A DNA stretch of 61,347 nucleotides from Purshia tridentata (taxonomy: Eukaryota > Streptophyta > Magnoliopsida > Rosales > Rosaceae). The position numbers were made by a program, and so were the translations under genes. Location of the stretch: assembly GCA_003254885.1 (NCBI GenBank), contig QANT01003148.1, positions 1 to 61,347 on the forward strand, given 5' to 3'. Below are positions 21,833-37,311 of this stretch, in pieces; position 1 is the stretch's first letter, and every line of letters begins with the position of its first letter. The notes beneath the pieces were generated by a model. The model did not search any database and was not told where the DNA came from. It was given only the letters and a program-made list of their open reading frames with translations.

Positions 21833-22385
21833 GCAACTGGGTTTCACCAGTACCCGAATACTGCACAGCAAACATATAGTTGTTTCCCTACCTTGTTTGC
21901 ATTTCTATTACAAGTTTCCTTCGTATGTGATGGTGTAAAGTGATACTGTATGTCTTCTCCCTTGCCATTGATAGTTTTACCCTCAAGCTCTGTTGTCATA
22001 CAACATTTCACATTTCTACATAGAGGTTTTTGTGCCAGATTACTAGTTGGATTGACGGAATTCACCTTATATGACAAATAGGCAAGTTATAATGGTTATG
22101 CTTTCTATTTCCAAGCACCGCTGCAGGTTTATTTCATTTTGATAAAAAGGTCGAGCTACAGAGAGTGAGATTGGGAGAAGCAACTTAGAAATGTAGAAGA
22201 AGTTAAATCAATTAAAGAGTTGATTTGCAATGTACAACAATTAAGATGAACTAGGGCCTTCCAAAAAATCAGCCCGTAGGCCTGTTTCTTTTAGACGATA
22301 GATATTACAGAGAGAAGGAAAAAAGGGCATAGCACAAATGAAACGGATGTCAAATGAGGCGCCCAAAAAAAAATCATGAAAGTAC
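21833..22385. other. Short convergent spacer, LEA_2 (+) / PLSP1 (-)
   Basis: About 550 bp containing both 3' UTRs; nothing else seen. Confidence 0.6.
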
Positions 22386-24735
<2,350 letters not shown>

Positions 24736-25628
24736 CTCTTCTTAGTTTTGCGTCTTCATGTGCTTCCAATCTAATTCTTTGATACTGCTCCTTGTACATC
24801 ATTGGCTCTTGTTTGTTAGTGAGTCCATGAAGATGTAGGATGAGTGTGGACCCCTTTGAAGCAAAACGAATTTTGCCTGTGATCAAAGCAAGGAAGAATT
24901 TTTGTAGTTAGAAATAGAACTTAGAGGGATTTCTTATTATGTGAAAAAAAAAAATTTACCGCATAAAAATTTGGGCTTTATTATTTTATACCATTTTGTG
25001 TATCAAAAATTTCTTAGTTGGTACTATCTTAAGTACCATCTAGAGGTGTTAAACAGGTCGAGCCAACCTGAACACGACACTGCATAATTAATATAGGCAC
25101 GACATGACACGAGTAAATGAGTCGAGTTGGGCCTAATTTTTTAGCCCATCAGAGACAACATGTCACGGTATGACACGAGCCAAGATTGAATATGAAATGA
25201 ACCCGAATTAAGCATTATTCCTTTAACATTTTTTTTTTCTATTTTTAAAAAACTTTCAACAAGAACATTAAACCATCCCAAATTATCATTTAAGTGCGCG
25301 AATGAATTTTTAACATATGTGAATAATCTTAGCCCTGAATTATTAACATATGTTACACATTTCATGTGGCAAATTGCATAATTTCCTACACTTAAAACTT
25401 GCATAATCAGGTTGGCCCAAAAAAAAAAAACTTGCATAATCAGGGACACTAATAGAAAGGGAAGTATAATTAAGTATGCTGTATTGTTGTGCCAAGTATC
25501 AACAGCTCTGGATAGCAAAGAATCATCAACACTCGTGAATTCAAGAAAACCAAAAAAATCTTCTGAGGTAGGACAGTGTTTTGTCTAGTAAGTCACGAAG
25601 GATCACCATGGTCGCCTCTGTTTCCTCA
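24736..25628. other. Spacer upstream of PLSP1 with degenerate repeat
   Basis: Contains the PLSP1 promoter and the 3' flank of the PPR gene. A stretch at 25040-25210 with repeated CGACAC/GACACGAG words looks like a decayed transposon fragment. No gene. Confidence 0.4.
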
Positions 25629-27077
25629 TTAACATATATACACCACTAGACCTGTATTTACAAACTGCCTGCACATCCCAACTTGACTTTGAAACTGCCT
25701 CCTACATGTAATCAATGGCTGCACTCTTAATGCAGACATATGAGTAAGACAGATGGTTCTAGTTGCATTCTGCATACTGTCAGCTGAAAACTCAAATCGT
25801 TTCGAAATCATCTGGCCTCTTATGTTAGCAGCAGATCCACCATTATCAGAAACAACCACTCCAGGTACATGCAAAGCATTAGGATAAGAGGTACTTAAGT
25901 TTTGTTTTTTATTAATCATCTCCAAACTCTGATCAGGTACCTTGTCCCTCCTATTGTTTTGTTCGACTTCCCATTCTTCTTCGGGATCATTTAAGATTCT
26001 CATGGCTTCAGTCACCAAACCTATAGCACGCCAAGCATCCGCAACAAGCTGGATAGTTCTCTTCTCAGGAAGAACACACTTCTCTTCCATTATTTGGAGC
26101 AAATCTTCTGCTTTCCATGGCTGCCTAGCTTCTCCATATCCCCATATTAGGGTCTCAAAGGTTTTCACAGTGGGAGCAATGCCTATTTCACACATTTTCT
26201 CATAGAGTGTCCAAGCATGCTCCATTTTTCCTGCAGTGCACCACCCACTCATAATGGTTGTGAAGATTACAACATTCGGATGCACACCAGAGTTGCTCAT
26301 GGAAATCAGAAGTGACTCAGCTTTCCCAGGATCACCAGCTCGCACGTAGCCTTTTGCAAGAATGCTGAACGCATGGATGTCTGGTTCTACGTCGGCTTTT
26401 ATCATGTCATTGAAGATCTCCTGGCATTTTTCCATAAGCCCTGCTGAGCTCCATGCATCCATTATGGTGCTAAATGTTATTACATCTGGTTTCATCCCAA
26501 ATTCTTCCATCAATGTTAGTACCTGTCAAAGTTGGGTTTATTGTAAGTAATATTTCAGTGAGAAATTGGGGAACTGAGTGCCATGGAAAATGCTGTAGAA
26601 GCTTTAAAATATCTTAGATAAACAAGAAACATGAATAATTTCGCATGTGAACTTATAATTGCAATTAATGTGATAAACGACCTTAGATATGATTTCTCTT
26701 TTCATAGGTTTTGCAAATATATTCCTTTAAAGTGCCAAAATTAACAATGTAATATATAAGATAAATGAATTATCTTTGGGGTGGCGTTGCAGATGTATGA
26801 ATGCTCCACTATTTTCATAATCCTAACTCAGTAATAACATACAATTTTATATATCAGGCTCAAATTACTACACAAAGCCCCAGAATAAATAGTGAGGACA
26901 GTGAACACCAAGATTCTTCGGGAAGAGGGAAAAATTTATATTCAAAATACATTATGGTCTGTACACATAGAACTCGAAGTTTGAAGACCTTATATAAGCT
27001 TTAAAAAGTGAAACATGGCCCTGATGTACTCTGGACAATGAGAAACACATGATGCATACTTCCAGCATTTAAGAGAA

Positions 27078-27119
<42 letters not shown>

Positions 27120-28373
27120 TCAATAAAAGGTATGAATGGTAAAAACTCACCTCATCAACTCCATCAGTGTCTGTAATGTCCAGAAATCCCTTGATGAGAG
27201 AGTTAAAAACAACAAGATTTGGATGCACCCCCAGGTCCTTCATTCTGTATACAAACCTCAAGGCATCTGTCATTTTACCTTCTTTACAATACCCGTTTAC
27301 AATGATACCACAAGTTCGCTCGTTGGGGTTCACTTCGTTGTTCTGCATCTCCAACATCAACCTTTCAGCCTTACTCGTCTCTCCATTCTCAGCATAAGCC
27401 CTTGCCAATGTGTTGAAAGTGACTACATCAGGTTGCACACCAGATGCAACCATCTTATACACCACATTCCAGGCCTGATCTATTTTTTTCTTGTTACACC
27501 AGGCTCTAACAAGAATATTATATGTCCTGTCATTAGGTTTCGTATTCTCATCCTGCAACATAAGCTCTAGCAATTTTAAAGAATCTTCAGGTTTACCAGC
27601 AATTCCATATCCTTTGATAAGGGAGTTAAAAGTGCTGGTTGTGGGTTTACATCCACTCTCCTCCATTTTCTGAAAGATTTTCATGGCATCGTCTATCTTT
27701 CCAGATTCAGAGAAAGCATTGATCATGGCATTAAAAAGTATTGAATCAGGCTTCATACCATTCTCCTCCACTTCAGATAGGAGCAAAGGAATGGACTTGA
27801 AACGCCTCTGGCGGGTCAAGGCAGCTACAAGAGTTGTGTATGTTATAAGAGTTGGTCTGTGTCCTTCTTCTACTAAATTGTTGAAAATGGAATGGGCTTC
27901 ATGAGGCTTTCCCCTTGAAATTAAAACATTCATCAGTTTTGTTCTTGAACGAACTGCTTGGCAACTGTTCTTGTCCAAACAGACAAGGCAGCGGGATTGC
28001 ATTCCTGAATCTACCAGAGTTGAGATTGATTGGACTTTGTCCTTCTTGCGCATATATGGTTCCTAACAAGTTCGCGGTGATCAGAGTTGGACCAATACCA
28101 TGTTTATATAAACATGCAGCATAAATTATGCCTAAATTTTATACTTCCAAGATATTCGGTTTACAGAATCCTTAGTGGGAATAATCTATAATGGACTCTA
28201 CTGAACTGATATGTAACTCAATAATTAGTCAAGTTTAATGAAGAAATAGAATGCACAATGAACCATAATATTAAGCTGCAAGGTCAAGTAAACTAGTGAT
28301 TTCATTGCCGATATGATACCCTGATTGAAGATGATTTATTGCCTCTAATCGTTCCTTCTTGATGTCTACCCAT
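25629..28373 (-). CDS. Pentatricopeptide repeat protein, At5g25630-like
   Basis: Two long exons, 28062-27151 and 26522-25629, hold nearly the whole protein; a short first coding exon 28373-28320 joins in phase 0 and begins [18 protein letters not shown], giving 619 residues. From about residue 55 there are ten or so 35-residue P-type PPR motifs (for example [20 protein letters not shown] and [20 protein letters not shown]), without E/DYW domains. PPR proteins bind organellar RNA base by base. The last 130 residues lie outside the repeats. It closely resembles At5g25630. The start is uncertain: ATG 28053 would skip the small exon, and an open frame extends upstream of 28373 without an ATG. The intron holds a (GA)n run. 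Confidence 0.88.
27080..27116. repeat. (GA)n microsatellite in PPR intron
   Basis: About 18 GA units, within the intron between the two long PPR exons, 35 bp from the donor site. Confidence 0.95.
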
Positions 28374-29062
28374 GATGACAGAAAGAGTCCCTGTCAGCAC
28401 CAAACCCTCCCAATTCTTCTTCACTGGCTCCTCAATTCGAGAACTACCTTCCTTGATCAAATTCAAATTTTGGCTTCCAGGCCATACCAAAGAATTTTCT
28501 TTTGCCAAAGCTTCAGACTTGAGGGGATAGTTAGATAGTCATTTCCTCCTAGATGGAACCTGTGGAGAATACACCACAGCATGACCACAATTTAAGCAGA
28601 TTTGTTTAGAGTATCAAAAAGCCCTATTGTTATGCAACAAAAGGAAAACAACAATGGAGGAAAAATCTAACTCAGACATCTGCCACTGTTCTTGAATTTA
28701 ACTCTCACACTAGGAACCATGTATTTTGAAGGTACTCCAACCCGCATCCTTCAAGAAGCAAATTTTCAAGCAACTAAAAAACAAATAACTCCTACATATC
28801 TTTCCAACAATTTGAAAATAACAGAATTAAAACCCATTTCCCAATTCCAAATGGGTTCTCGGTTACTTTCACAGTTATCAATTTTAATGGTTAAAAGTAT
28901 CAATAAGTGCAATCTGAGCTCTAAACAGACAACTAGTTCAGTAAATTACTCAAGCAAAGCATTTATACTAGAATGAAAAAAAAAAAAAAACTTAAATAAG
29001 CTGCTGGAACTTACCTATTGAGCTGATAGTGGCAGAGCATAGAAAGAGAGGTGGAGTAGCAT
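28374..29062 (-). promoter_or_regulatory. 5' leader of the PPR gene with uORFs
   Basis: A donor GTAAGT at 29014 and an acceptor CCACAG just before 28562 (minus strand) suggest a leader intron. The upstream exon holds a 15-codon uORF (29062-29015) whose TAG is the last codon before the donor, and the next exon holds a three-codon uORF (ATG ACT ATC TAA). Multiple uORFs would reduce translation of the PPR frame. Transcript start not determined. Confidence 0.45.
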
Positions 29063-29589
29063 GGTTGGCTACTTGGCTGCCCAGTTGTGCATGTAGCCCA
29101 TGTAAAAGTAGAAGTGGGACTATTGTAGGCTAGTGGTGTGTGTTTGTGTTGTGTCATCCACCAGAGATTCTTATCCACAAATATTTATCATAATGAAATT
29201 CTGGATAAATTTTTGAGGCCGTCAAGGGAGACGAATATATTAGTACATTATTCAGTGGTCAAAACTTACAAGACCATATTATTATCTTCTTTTTGGACCT
29301 AAAATATTTTCATTAATATGTACCACTTGAGTTGAATTGAAACTACGTGGTCACTCATCAGTGTCTCTTTTACAAGATTTTTCCTACTACCTGAAAGATT
29401 AATTAATAAGTAATATAAATCCAAAAAAAAAAAANAAAAAAAAACCAAGAGATTGACAATCAAGTCAAGCATCTCCATCTCACTCTTAACACAAATGTCA
29501 AGAAAAATTTTGTGTGTGTTTTGGTGGAAAAACAACAACCAATTGAAAATATTAATTCTTAAATACATTAAAAATTACTATTAAAATTA

Positions 29590-29842
29590 TTGAATGTATT
29601 ATTTAATATACCGTCATGTAATGTAAGCACTACCTCTTTTTTGTCTTTTTTTTTTTACTACCAAAAAAAGGAAAAGCAAATCAGGATTGGAAAAAAAGGC
29701 ATATTCATTCAAATATTGAATGTATTATTTAATATACCGTCATGTAATATAAGAACCACCTCTTTTTTATCTTTTTTTTTTTTACACTACCAAAAAAAGG
29801 AAAAGCAAATCAGGATTGGAAAAAAAGGCATATTCATTCAAT
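29590..29842. repeat. Tandem duplication, period about 126 bp
   Basis: Two copies beginning TTGAATGTATTATTTAATAT and ending ATTCATTCAA, with few substitutions and poly-T length differences. It lies about 220 bp upstream of the Mpv17 start codon and may affect its promoter. A single N at 29435 sits in a nearby A-run, where base calling failed. Confidence 0.9.
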
Positions 29843-30061
29843 TTCAGCAATCAGAAAATCAAATTAAAAAATTATCAAAAGAAGTCAATACCAAAAACTC
29901 CCCTAGGCCAGTTTGTAAAATCAAGAAAATAAGATTAGATGTATAGTCGGACTCCTTACCAAGTTGTTCATAAATAGGACCTGCGTTCTCAACATTTTTA
30001 GCTTCAACCTCCTCTGCCGCTTTACCCCATTCTTCTCTCACAGACAGACACAAACACAAAT

Positions 30062-32381
30062 ATGATGCTGAAGCTGTGGAAATGGTACCAGAACTGCCTC
30101 TCTTATCACCCATTGAAGACCCAGGTCATAAGCTCCGGTTTCCTCTGGGGCGCTGGCGACATTGCTGCCCAATACATCACTCACTCCACCGCAAGAAAGC
30201 GTCATCAACTTTCCGTGAGTAAACCCATAATGTTCTTACTTTCACATTTTTTTTTTCTCAGAATGGAATCTGTAATTTCATTCCTTGTTTTCTGGAATTG
30301 GGTTGCTGTAAAGGTCTGGTTTGAGTTGGGTTTTGGAGAAATATTTCCATTGGGATACTTAGAGATATTTATCTGTGGATGTTTGCATCTTTTATTGCTA
30401 GTATGGCTTCTCTAAAATCTCTTTTGTAGCTTTAGCACATGGCTGGTTTATTTGTAGAGATTGTTTGCTTGAGTTTATTAACTTTGCCTATTGCTATTTA
30501 CACGTTTTAGCTTCCTAGTAGCCTTTAAGAGCCTGTGAAGTTTCCCTTTTTTGTTTGCAATCTTTAACCTTCTCTTCAGAATTAGATACCATTGACTCTG
30601 GGTCCATTTTGATGTCTTGTAGAACACTATACTATATACAGCTTTTGAGGATATCTTTATCCAGAATAAGATAGAAAATGGAAGCAATCGCCAGAAATGA
30701 TGCTAGGGGAATGATTTAATGGTTTCACGAAGTGTTACAATTTTACCCTTTACCCTTTTTTGATCTGCGATTCGAAGGCTGATACCATTTTACTATTACT
30801 ATGTGATGAACGGATGATGACTTCATATTCGATAATGGCCAAATTCTATATGTCTATCAGATGGAGGAGTGCCATTACGGAGAATGGATGTTACCACTAC
30901 AGGAGCTGATGGTTTCATGACATGCTAATATATGATAATCTACTACCATTTGCATCCTGACTCTCATTTTCAGTTATGACCACGCCCCAACTCTTAATTT
31001 CGTAAGAAAAAGGCATCATAGTCCAGCCCATGCTATTTTCTCATGGGCTTTCAATATATTGGAAATTCTTATAGTTGGGGATAATACAACATACAGATGG
31101 ATGCCTTCTCCTTGTTCTTAGATACCCAACTATCTTTTCACCTTTACTCATTTGGAACTTTTTTGAATCATGAGGAGGACTATGATGTCTATTCGAACAC
31201 AAAATATGGAATTTCTGTCTTCATGCACACTGCGTCAATAAAATGAGGGCTTTTTTATTTGTTATTTTCTTGTGGGCTTTTAACACTTTCCTATGGCTCA
31301 TATAGACATAACATGTTGTGACTGACCATGACTATGCTTTCATATTTATTATTTATAGGTTGATGGTTAGAAGGAACTACTTTTATCATGTGCAGGAAAT
31401 AAATTTTCAGTTTCAGTAACTAAATCTTTCAAAATGAAAAATGAACTGAGGAGTTCAGGTACCACCGAAATAGATCCTTCTTGTGTGTTGCTTGCATTTT
31501 TGAGTATGAGTGTGTGTTTCCAATATAATAGCTCCTTTTATCTTGTTCTTTAATATAGAATGTATCTAACTAAGCCTTGATGGCTTTTTTTTGGCTCCAT
31601 TGAATTGTTACGTGAAACTTTGGTAAGTGTTGGACCTAACATACAAGACTGCAGCTGAACTTTGGAGAAGAACCTGATCCATTTTAAGTTCAAGGCATCC
31701 TTTGTGGTGAAGCTAATATTAGTATTTTGTCCAACCACTTTCTCAATACATATAATATAACAATCTATATTTCATGCAGCAGGATGCAGATATGGATTTC
31801 AAAATTAGCTGGAAACGTGTAGCTATCACAAGCACGTTTGGGTTTGCCTTTGTTGGACCTGTCGGCCATTTCTGGTTTGTTACCTATCTCGTTCCTTTTC
31901 CTTCTGGTCACCTGGGCTGATCTGGCTGCCAAGAAATAAAAAGAAAAGTATAACCTTTCTTGTTTATAGGTACGAAGGCTTGGACAAATTTATAAGGCTG
32001 AAGCTTCAACTACAACCTAAATCAATGCGGTTTGTTGCTACTAAAGTTGCACTGGATGGCATTATCTTTGGTCCCCTTGATTTGTTTGTGTTTTTCACTT
32101 ACATGGGGTTTTCCGCTGGCAAGAGTGTTGCTCAAGTGAAGGAAGATTTGAAGAGAGATTTCGTGACAGCCCTTATTTTAGAGGGTGGTGTGTGGCCAAT
32201 TGTTCAGGTTGCTAATTTTCGATATGTTCCTGTGAGCTACCAACTCCTCTATGTTAATGTCTTCTGCCTGTTGGACAGTGCCTTTTTGTCATGGGTCGAG
32301 CAACAAAAGGATGCTGCTTGGAAGCAGTGGTTCACATCTTTTAATTCTTTTAAGGAACGTGGAGGTCAGGGTAGATTATGA
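30062..32381 (+). CDS. Mpv17/PMP22 family membrane protein
   Basis: Three exons, 30062-30214, 31780-31874 and 31970-32381, encode 219 residues. Family marks in order: WKWYQNCLSYHPLKTQVISS at the start, GFLWGAGDIAAQYITH, GPVGHFWYEGLD across the second junction, DGIIFGPLDLFVFFTYMG, and WPIVQVANFRYVPVSYQLLY near the end. Four membrane helices are expected. Family members sit in the peroxisomal or inner mitochondrial membrane and affect permeability or nucleotide supply; the location of this one is not decided by the sequence, although there is no long transit peptide. From memory it matches At3g24570. The exon 2 acceptor is a NAGNAG pair (GCAGCAG), so Gln52 may be optional. Intron 1 is 1.6 kb and contains nothing recognisable. 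Confidence 0.92.
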
Positions 32382-33286
32382 TTATCCTTTTTTCATCTGG
32401 TATTATTTCCTTCTTTTCAGCTTACAGTACTGCAAAATGCAAAAGCATGTGTTAAAAACAGAGAACCGTATTGAGACTACCAACCTGCGTTTTCAATGTT
32501 GGGGTTTTGGGAGTGATGTAATTGTTTTCACGTTGGATGTGTTAAGACTATACAATGAAAAGAAAAACACAGTTTAAATCTTCTTTGACTAGACATTTTG
32601 TTGGATATCCAAATGGTCTTTGTCATTTCTGTTTTAAGTCTAACCATGTAAAGACATGACTCATGTTACAAGCACCATGAACCAGGCCATGAGTTTCGAA
32701 AGTTAAAGTTTGTGCTGATACTTGAACTGTTCTGTCTGCGCGCATCTAATATTTAACAAGCAGGGCTGGGAAAAAAACTAAATTCCATGGTCAAAATGTT
32801 GGAAACAATCTTCTTATGACCTTTTGGTTTGACCACAAAATAGTTTACTTCCTCGACTCTTAAACCATGCAATAACAAATATTCCAACTACAGGATAGAG
32901 CCTAGGCTCCTCCTTGTTATGATCATAAGTCTCACTGTTGCCTATTCAATTTGCTCCCAAAAAGAAATGTGTATATACAAACTTAAGAGGGAAATAAAGA
33001 AAACGACTTGATTCAGAAAGAGAATGTTATGGAGCAGGGGTTGGTTCTTTCTAATCACTCATTTGAAATCACTTTAAAACCTTATTGGAATAGACCCACC
33101 TAATATTACCATTATACAAAATGTTTCTCATTGGAAAATTTGGGGTTGTGTTTACAAGAAATGCTGGTGTTAAACACATGCAAACCTACTTTGCAAATTG
33201 CAACATTATGTAAACAAATACAGAGCCAAAAATTGTGTGAGTGAGTATACGCAATGGGTGGACCAGCCAAAGTGAAACAACAGCGA
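32382..33286. other. Convergent spacer, Mpv17 (+) / TilS (-)
   Basis: Both 3' UTRs; no other feature found. Confidence 0.5.
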
Positions 33287-36200
33287 CTAGATGAACGAAC
33301 TATGACCTCCCCCAAGTGGAACTTCTGGCTTGAATGTTGCAGATACCAGTAAGCAGGGGCAGTGTTTGAAGCCAATGCTCTGAAAGGAAAAATAAGGATT
33401 GTTACTTGTTGGCATACAAGTGAGACAATTGCTGATCACAATACAAATATACGGCAAAACAAAATTAGAGGCTGTACTTTTAATATTTGAATATAATAAA
33501 AGACGGTGGAGACCAGGGTCCCCACAGCCAAATGGGCACAAAATCAAAACTAGAGGAAAAATGGGGAAGAGTAAACATACTGGGACGCTTAGCAGTAGTC
33601 CTTGACTATTGACTAGGACAGGCAGGCCTCTTCTTGCAGCAAGAGGGATAGATTTGAGGGATAGAAGAACTCTTTGTGCGGAGAGCCTTGCATAATCTAA
33701 ACATTTGTTTGTCATATCTTTTGTTTGCTCTACCCTACTATCTAAAGAATGTATTTGTTCTTGAAAGTTTTCCGAAGTCTGACACTTTGACAAGTTGGCA
33801 AGATACATCCAATCCGGTTCAATCATGTGCCGCAACTCAACTTTCGTGTCATGATCAATTACACAAGATCTGCCACATCTCTGAACTTCCCCCTCCAAAC
33901 CCCCGTCACGATTAGCTTCCTCAGAAATTGCAATGTCAGTAATTTCCTTACTCAGTTTCCATGTGACAAAGTATCGGTTTATGAAGCAACATATTTGCCC
34001 AGGGGGAAGTGGTTCACTCTGTGATGTGCTAATTGATTTCACTCCATGCTCTGACCTGCAGTCAGCTTTGACTTTTCTCTTGGACTCGAAATGCTTAATC
34101 TCTTCCTTCAGCAATGAAACAATATTTTCATGGGTTGACTCGCTAAGCATACCCAGTCTCCTGGCTTTGGTTAGAATGGATTCTGATGTTACTTCCAAGA
34201 AATGCACATCTGATGCATTTGGAACCAAGTAATCTGCATATGATTTTCCATCTGCTATAATTTGCTCTATGTCATCTCCAGTCCGGTGTTTCTGATCTAC
34301 ATGAAAGTGTGGATGGGATAATCCCATTGTTGAAGGTAGAGGACAATCAACAGAACAACAAACCAGGACTTTTCTGCCTCTAGAACCAGGAGCTGGACAA
34401 AGGTAGCAGCCAGCTGCAGTAAAGGAGGTCTGCAGGATGGGTAAAACAGAACATAAATCAATGAAACTAAAAGTAATATCACGAATAGCTCTTTGGACAT
34501 ATGAAAAAGTTTAACTTGTCATTTTAACTTAGTATTAAAACCACATATAAAAATTTATTGCAGAAGCCCAAAATGTATGTCTTTTTCATGTCTTTTTTTT
34601 CCCCTTCGATAACAGTTTCAACATTAGCTTACTAAAAAATTAAAAACATAGTAAATATGTCCACAATATAAAACCTTACTTTAACATATTTTGTTTCAAA
34701 TCATTTAAAGCTCCTGTTAAATTCAAATATGATATGAACTTTCATGAATTTCTACCACAGAAGCTAAACTGTAAAACCCTACAACAGAAATTTGAATCCA
34801 TGACATAAGGGCACATGTCAGCTTGCACAGGGTATAATTTTTATTTGGATGCGCCATGATTTGAAAAATGATTGAACCGTCTTGGCATGTGTGAATTCTG
34901 ATGCATAATGAAAGCAGACATACCTTGCATGGGAAAGTATGCATGTAGTCCAAAAGCAATTTTGAGGTACTACCTCTAATTGGCCTGTTCCTTTGTGAGA
35001 TGAACTGAAAAGCAACAGGAACATAATTCATCCAAAAGATATATTTATTGAAGAAAAATAACTATAATGTCCAACACCTAACTGTAGTACCTTCAAAACA
35101 GAGCCAATAAACTTTGACAGGCATATATCCTCGACTTTTGATTGCTGAAGAATCTCTAAATCAATAACAGCATATCCCAGCTGCAGGCAGCAACATCAAA
35201 TGAAATTTCTTAACAATCTTCAGAAATCTTTACACTATACTATAGTCCAGCGAAAAGTTGCCTATATTAGTTATCAGTTATCAGAAGGTACAAACAGTGA
35301 AAAGGTATGTACATTCAAATGATGCTTACATCCATAACAGTCACTGCTTTACTTAACAAATTACAACATATACTATCAACGTATACGCGTGTTTTGCGAC
35401 AGGCAGAAATAACTGCTTGTAGTTCCAATTTGAATGCACCTAGGGGAGAAAAACATCAATAGTCCGAAAATGTCAAGCCTGTGTTTTTAAATAAGAAAAA
35501 TAGCAACACCATTTTTACATAGAGAGACAATTGCAGCTGTGAAGTTAGCATAATGTGCAAGAAAAGATAAAAGTTTTTACCACCCAATTCTAAGGACTAA
35601 ACTACAACAATTGAAATTATGTTTTCAAAACTCACATGATGATGAGTCCCTTATTGACATTCGAATTCTATTACGAGCATAAAACAGGCTTTGATTTGTT
35701 GGATCTTCCACCCAGACCTGATCACTCGCTTGACATATCTTCAGAAATTGTAAAATAAAATAACTCAATGGTTCCAAAATCCAAATCCAAATTAAAGAAA
35801 GAAAAGCACATTTAAAGATACTAACCTTGTACATATCTTCTTTTGAAAATTCCAGGAGTGGTCGCACAAGAAGGATACCATAGTTTCTGGAAGCTTCAGT
35901 ATAAGAATGGGTATACGTGGAGAAAATTTGAGATGTGAAAGGCATACCAGCAAGTCCAAGAACACCGCTATTGCGAGATAACCTGAGAACAAATAACTCA
36001 GCCTGCATTGTGTCATAGCAATCACTATATGTCTAGCACTGTAACAAGCCTCAAAAGTTGAAATCAATACAAAGGAGGAAATAATACCATAAACATTATA
36101 ACATAAGCCAATAAATTCTTTCAAACCTGGTCATCGGCATGATGTGCAGTAAGTAAAACAGCAATCTGGTTCTGGATGCAAATGTTCTGAAATATTCGAT

Positions 36201-37311
36201 ACCTGACATTGAGACCCAATATTAAGAAAATTTCAAATCAAATACAATCCATCATCTAATTAAACCATGTACGTAATGCACCATTTATTAATTTTAAATA
36301 CAGAGACAGCATTCCTAGTAGTAGCACTTTGGCAAATGGGAAGTAACAACCTCATGTCACGAGCTGCTTCTTGCAAGTGGCCTTGTTTCGGTTGACCATC
36401 AGGCCAATCACAACAGGCAATGTCACTTCTGATTCCTACACAAAGCTTATATTAGCTATCCAATTTTGGTAGAGTCTTAAACTGAATTTACTATGTTAAA
36501 TGGAAGGCACTGAACAATATATTAGCACAACTGGAAGTACCCATTTTAGATTCAACCCAAAAAAAAAAACAAGAAGTACCCATTTTAGAGACCCGATTAG
36601 ATACAATGTCGGCCTCTTCTTTGCTCTCTTCACGCAGCCCATGATCGACAATTATTGCCAAAAGCCCGTCAATGAATCCGCCACTGTCACACTTAGCATT
36701 AGAGCCTTTGGTTTTCCAGTGGGCAGTTAAAACACATAAGGCCATACTGTCAGGACCTCCAGAGACTCCAATAGCTATACACAAAGCAAAACAACAAGCT
36801 CATTGATTCAACTGTCCAAGCTCATACAACCCAGAAAAGAATAAATAAACAAATAACACCCTTTTTGTTCTGCACAAAGAAGCAAAATTTGGAGAGCAAA
36901 ATAAGCGAAATTAAGCGCATAAATTAGTTATGATTATAAAACTAACTACAAAACAAAACAATTAAACTTTCACGTCCAAACTCGAAAAAATAAATAAAGA
37001 TAAAAACGAAAATGACATTTCATCTTCATATTTTGACATGGACCAAGAAAATGTCCCAAATATGAATATGAACAAAGAGAGTACAGACCGACTCGGTGGT
37101 GGGGTTTGAGGCCAGCGATGGCCATTCGTCTAGAGAAAGCTTCCTTGTACTTGGCCATGTCGATTGGGACTTGGGTAGTAGTAGCCGAGCACTTGCAGAA
37201 AAATTGGCGGGACATGAATGGAAGCTTGCATATTGTTCGGGGTATTATGGGAATGGAAAATAGAAAGTCCTGGGGACTGGTTTGCGGTGAGAGGATTACC
37301 CCTCGCGCCAT
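33287..37311 (-). CDS. RSY3: tRNA(Ile)-lysidine synthase, plastid type (RASPBERRY3/TilS)
   Basis: Eleven exons (minus): 37311-37089, 36774-36580, 36435-36351, 36202-36127, 36002-35826, 35738-35636, 35439-35330, 35180-35091, 35004-34924, 34429-33581, 33379-33287; 693 residues. A Ser/Arg-rich plastid transit peptide precedes the PP-loop SGGPDS (79-84) of the N-type ATP pyrophosphatase. IIVDHGLREES and LLTAHHADDQ are further TilS motifs. The enzyme turns C34 of tRNA-Ile(CAU) into lysidine so that it reads AUA; in plants it acts in organelles, and loss in Arabidopsis gives raspberry embryos. It is longer than bacterial TilS; the 283-residue exon 10 is a plant-type extension. An in-frame ATG at 37443 would add 44 residues. 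Intron 2 starts with a duplicated donor (see findings). Confidence 0.93.
36534..36589 (-). repeat. 17-bp direct repeat duplicating a TilS 5' splice site
   Basis: GAAGTACCCATTTTAGA (+ strand) occurs at 36573-36589, across the exon 2/intron 2 border, and again at 36534-36550 inside the intron, exactly 39 bp away. Each copy contains the same donor (minus: AAAATG|GGTACTTC region). The stretch between is open in the TilS frame. Confidence 0.9.
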
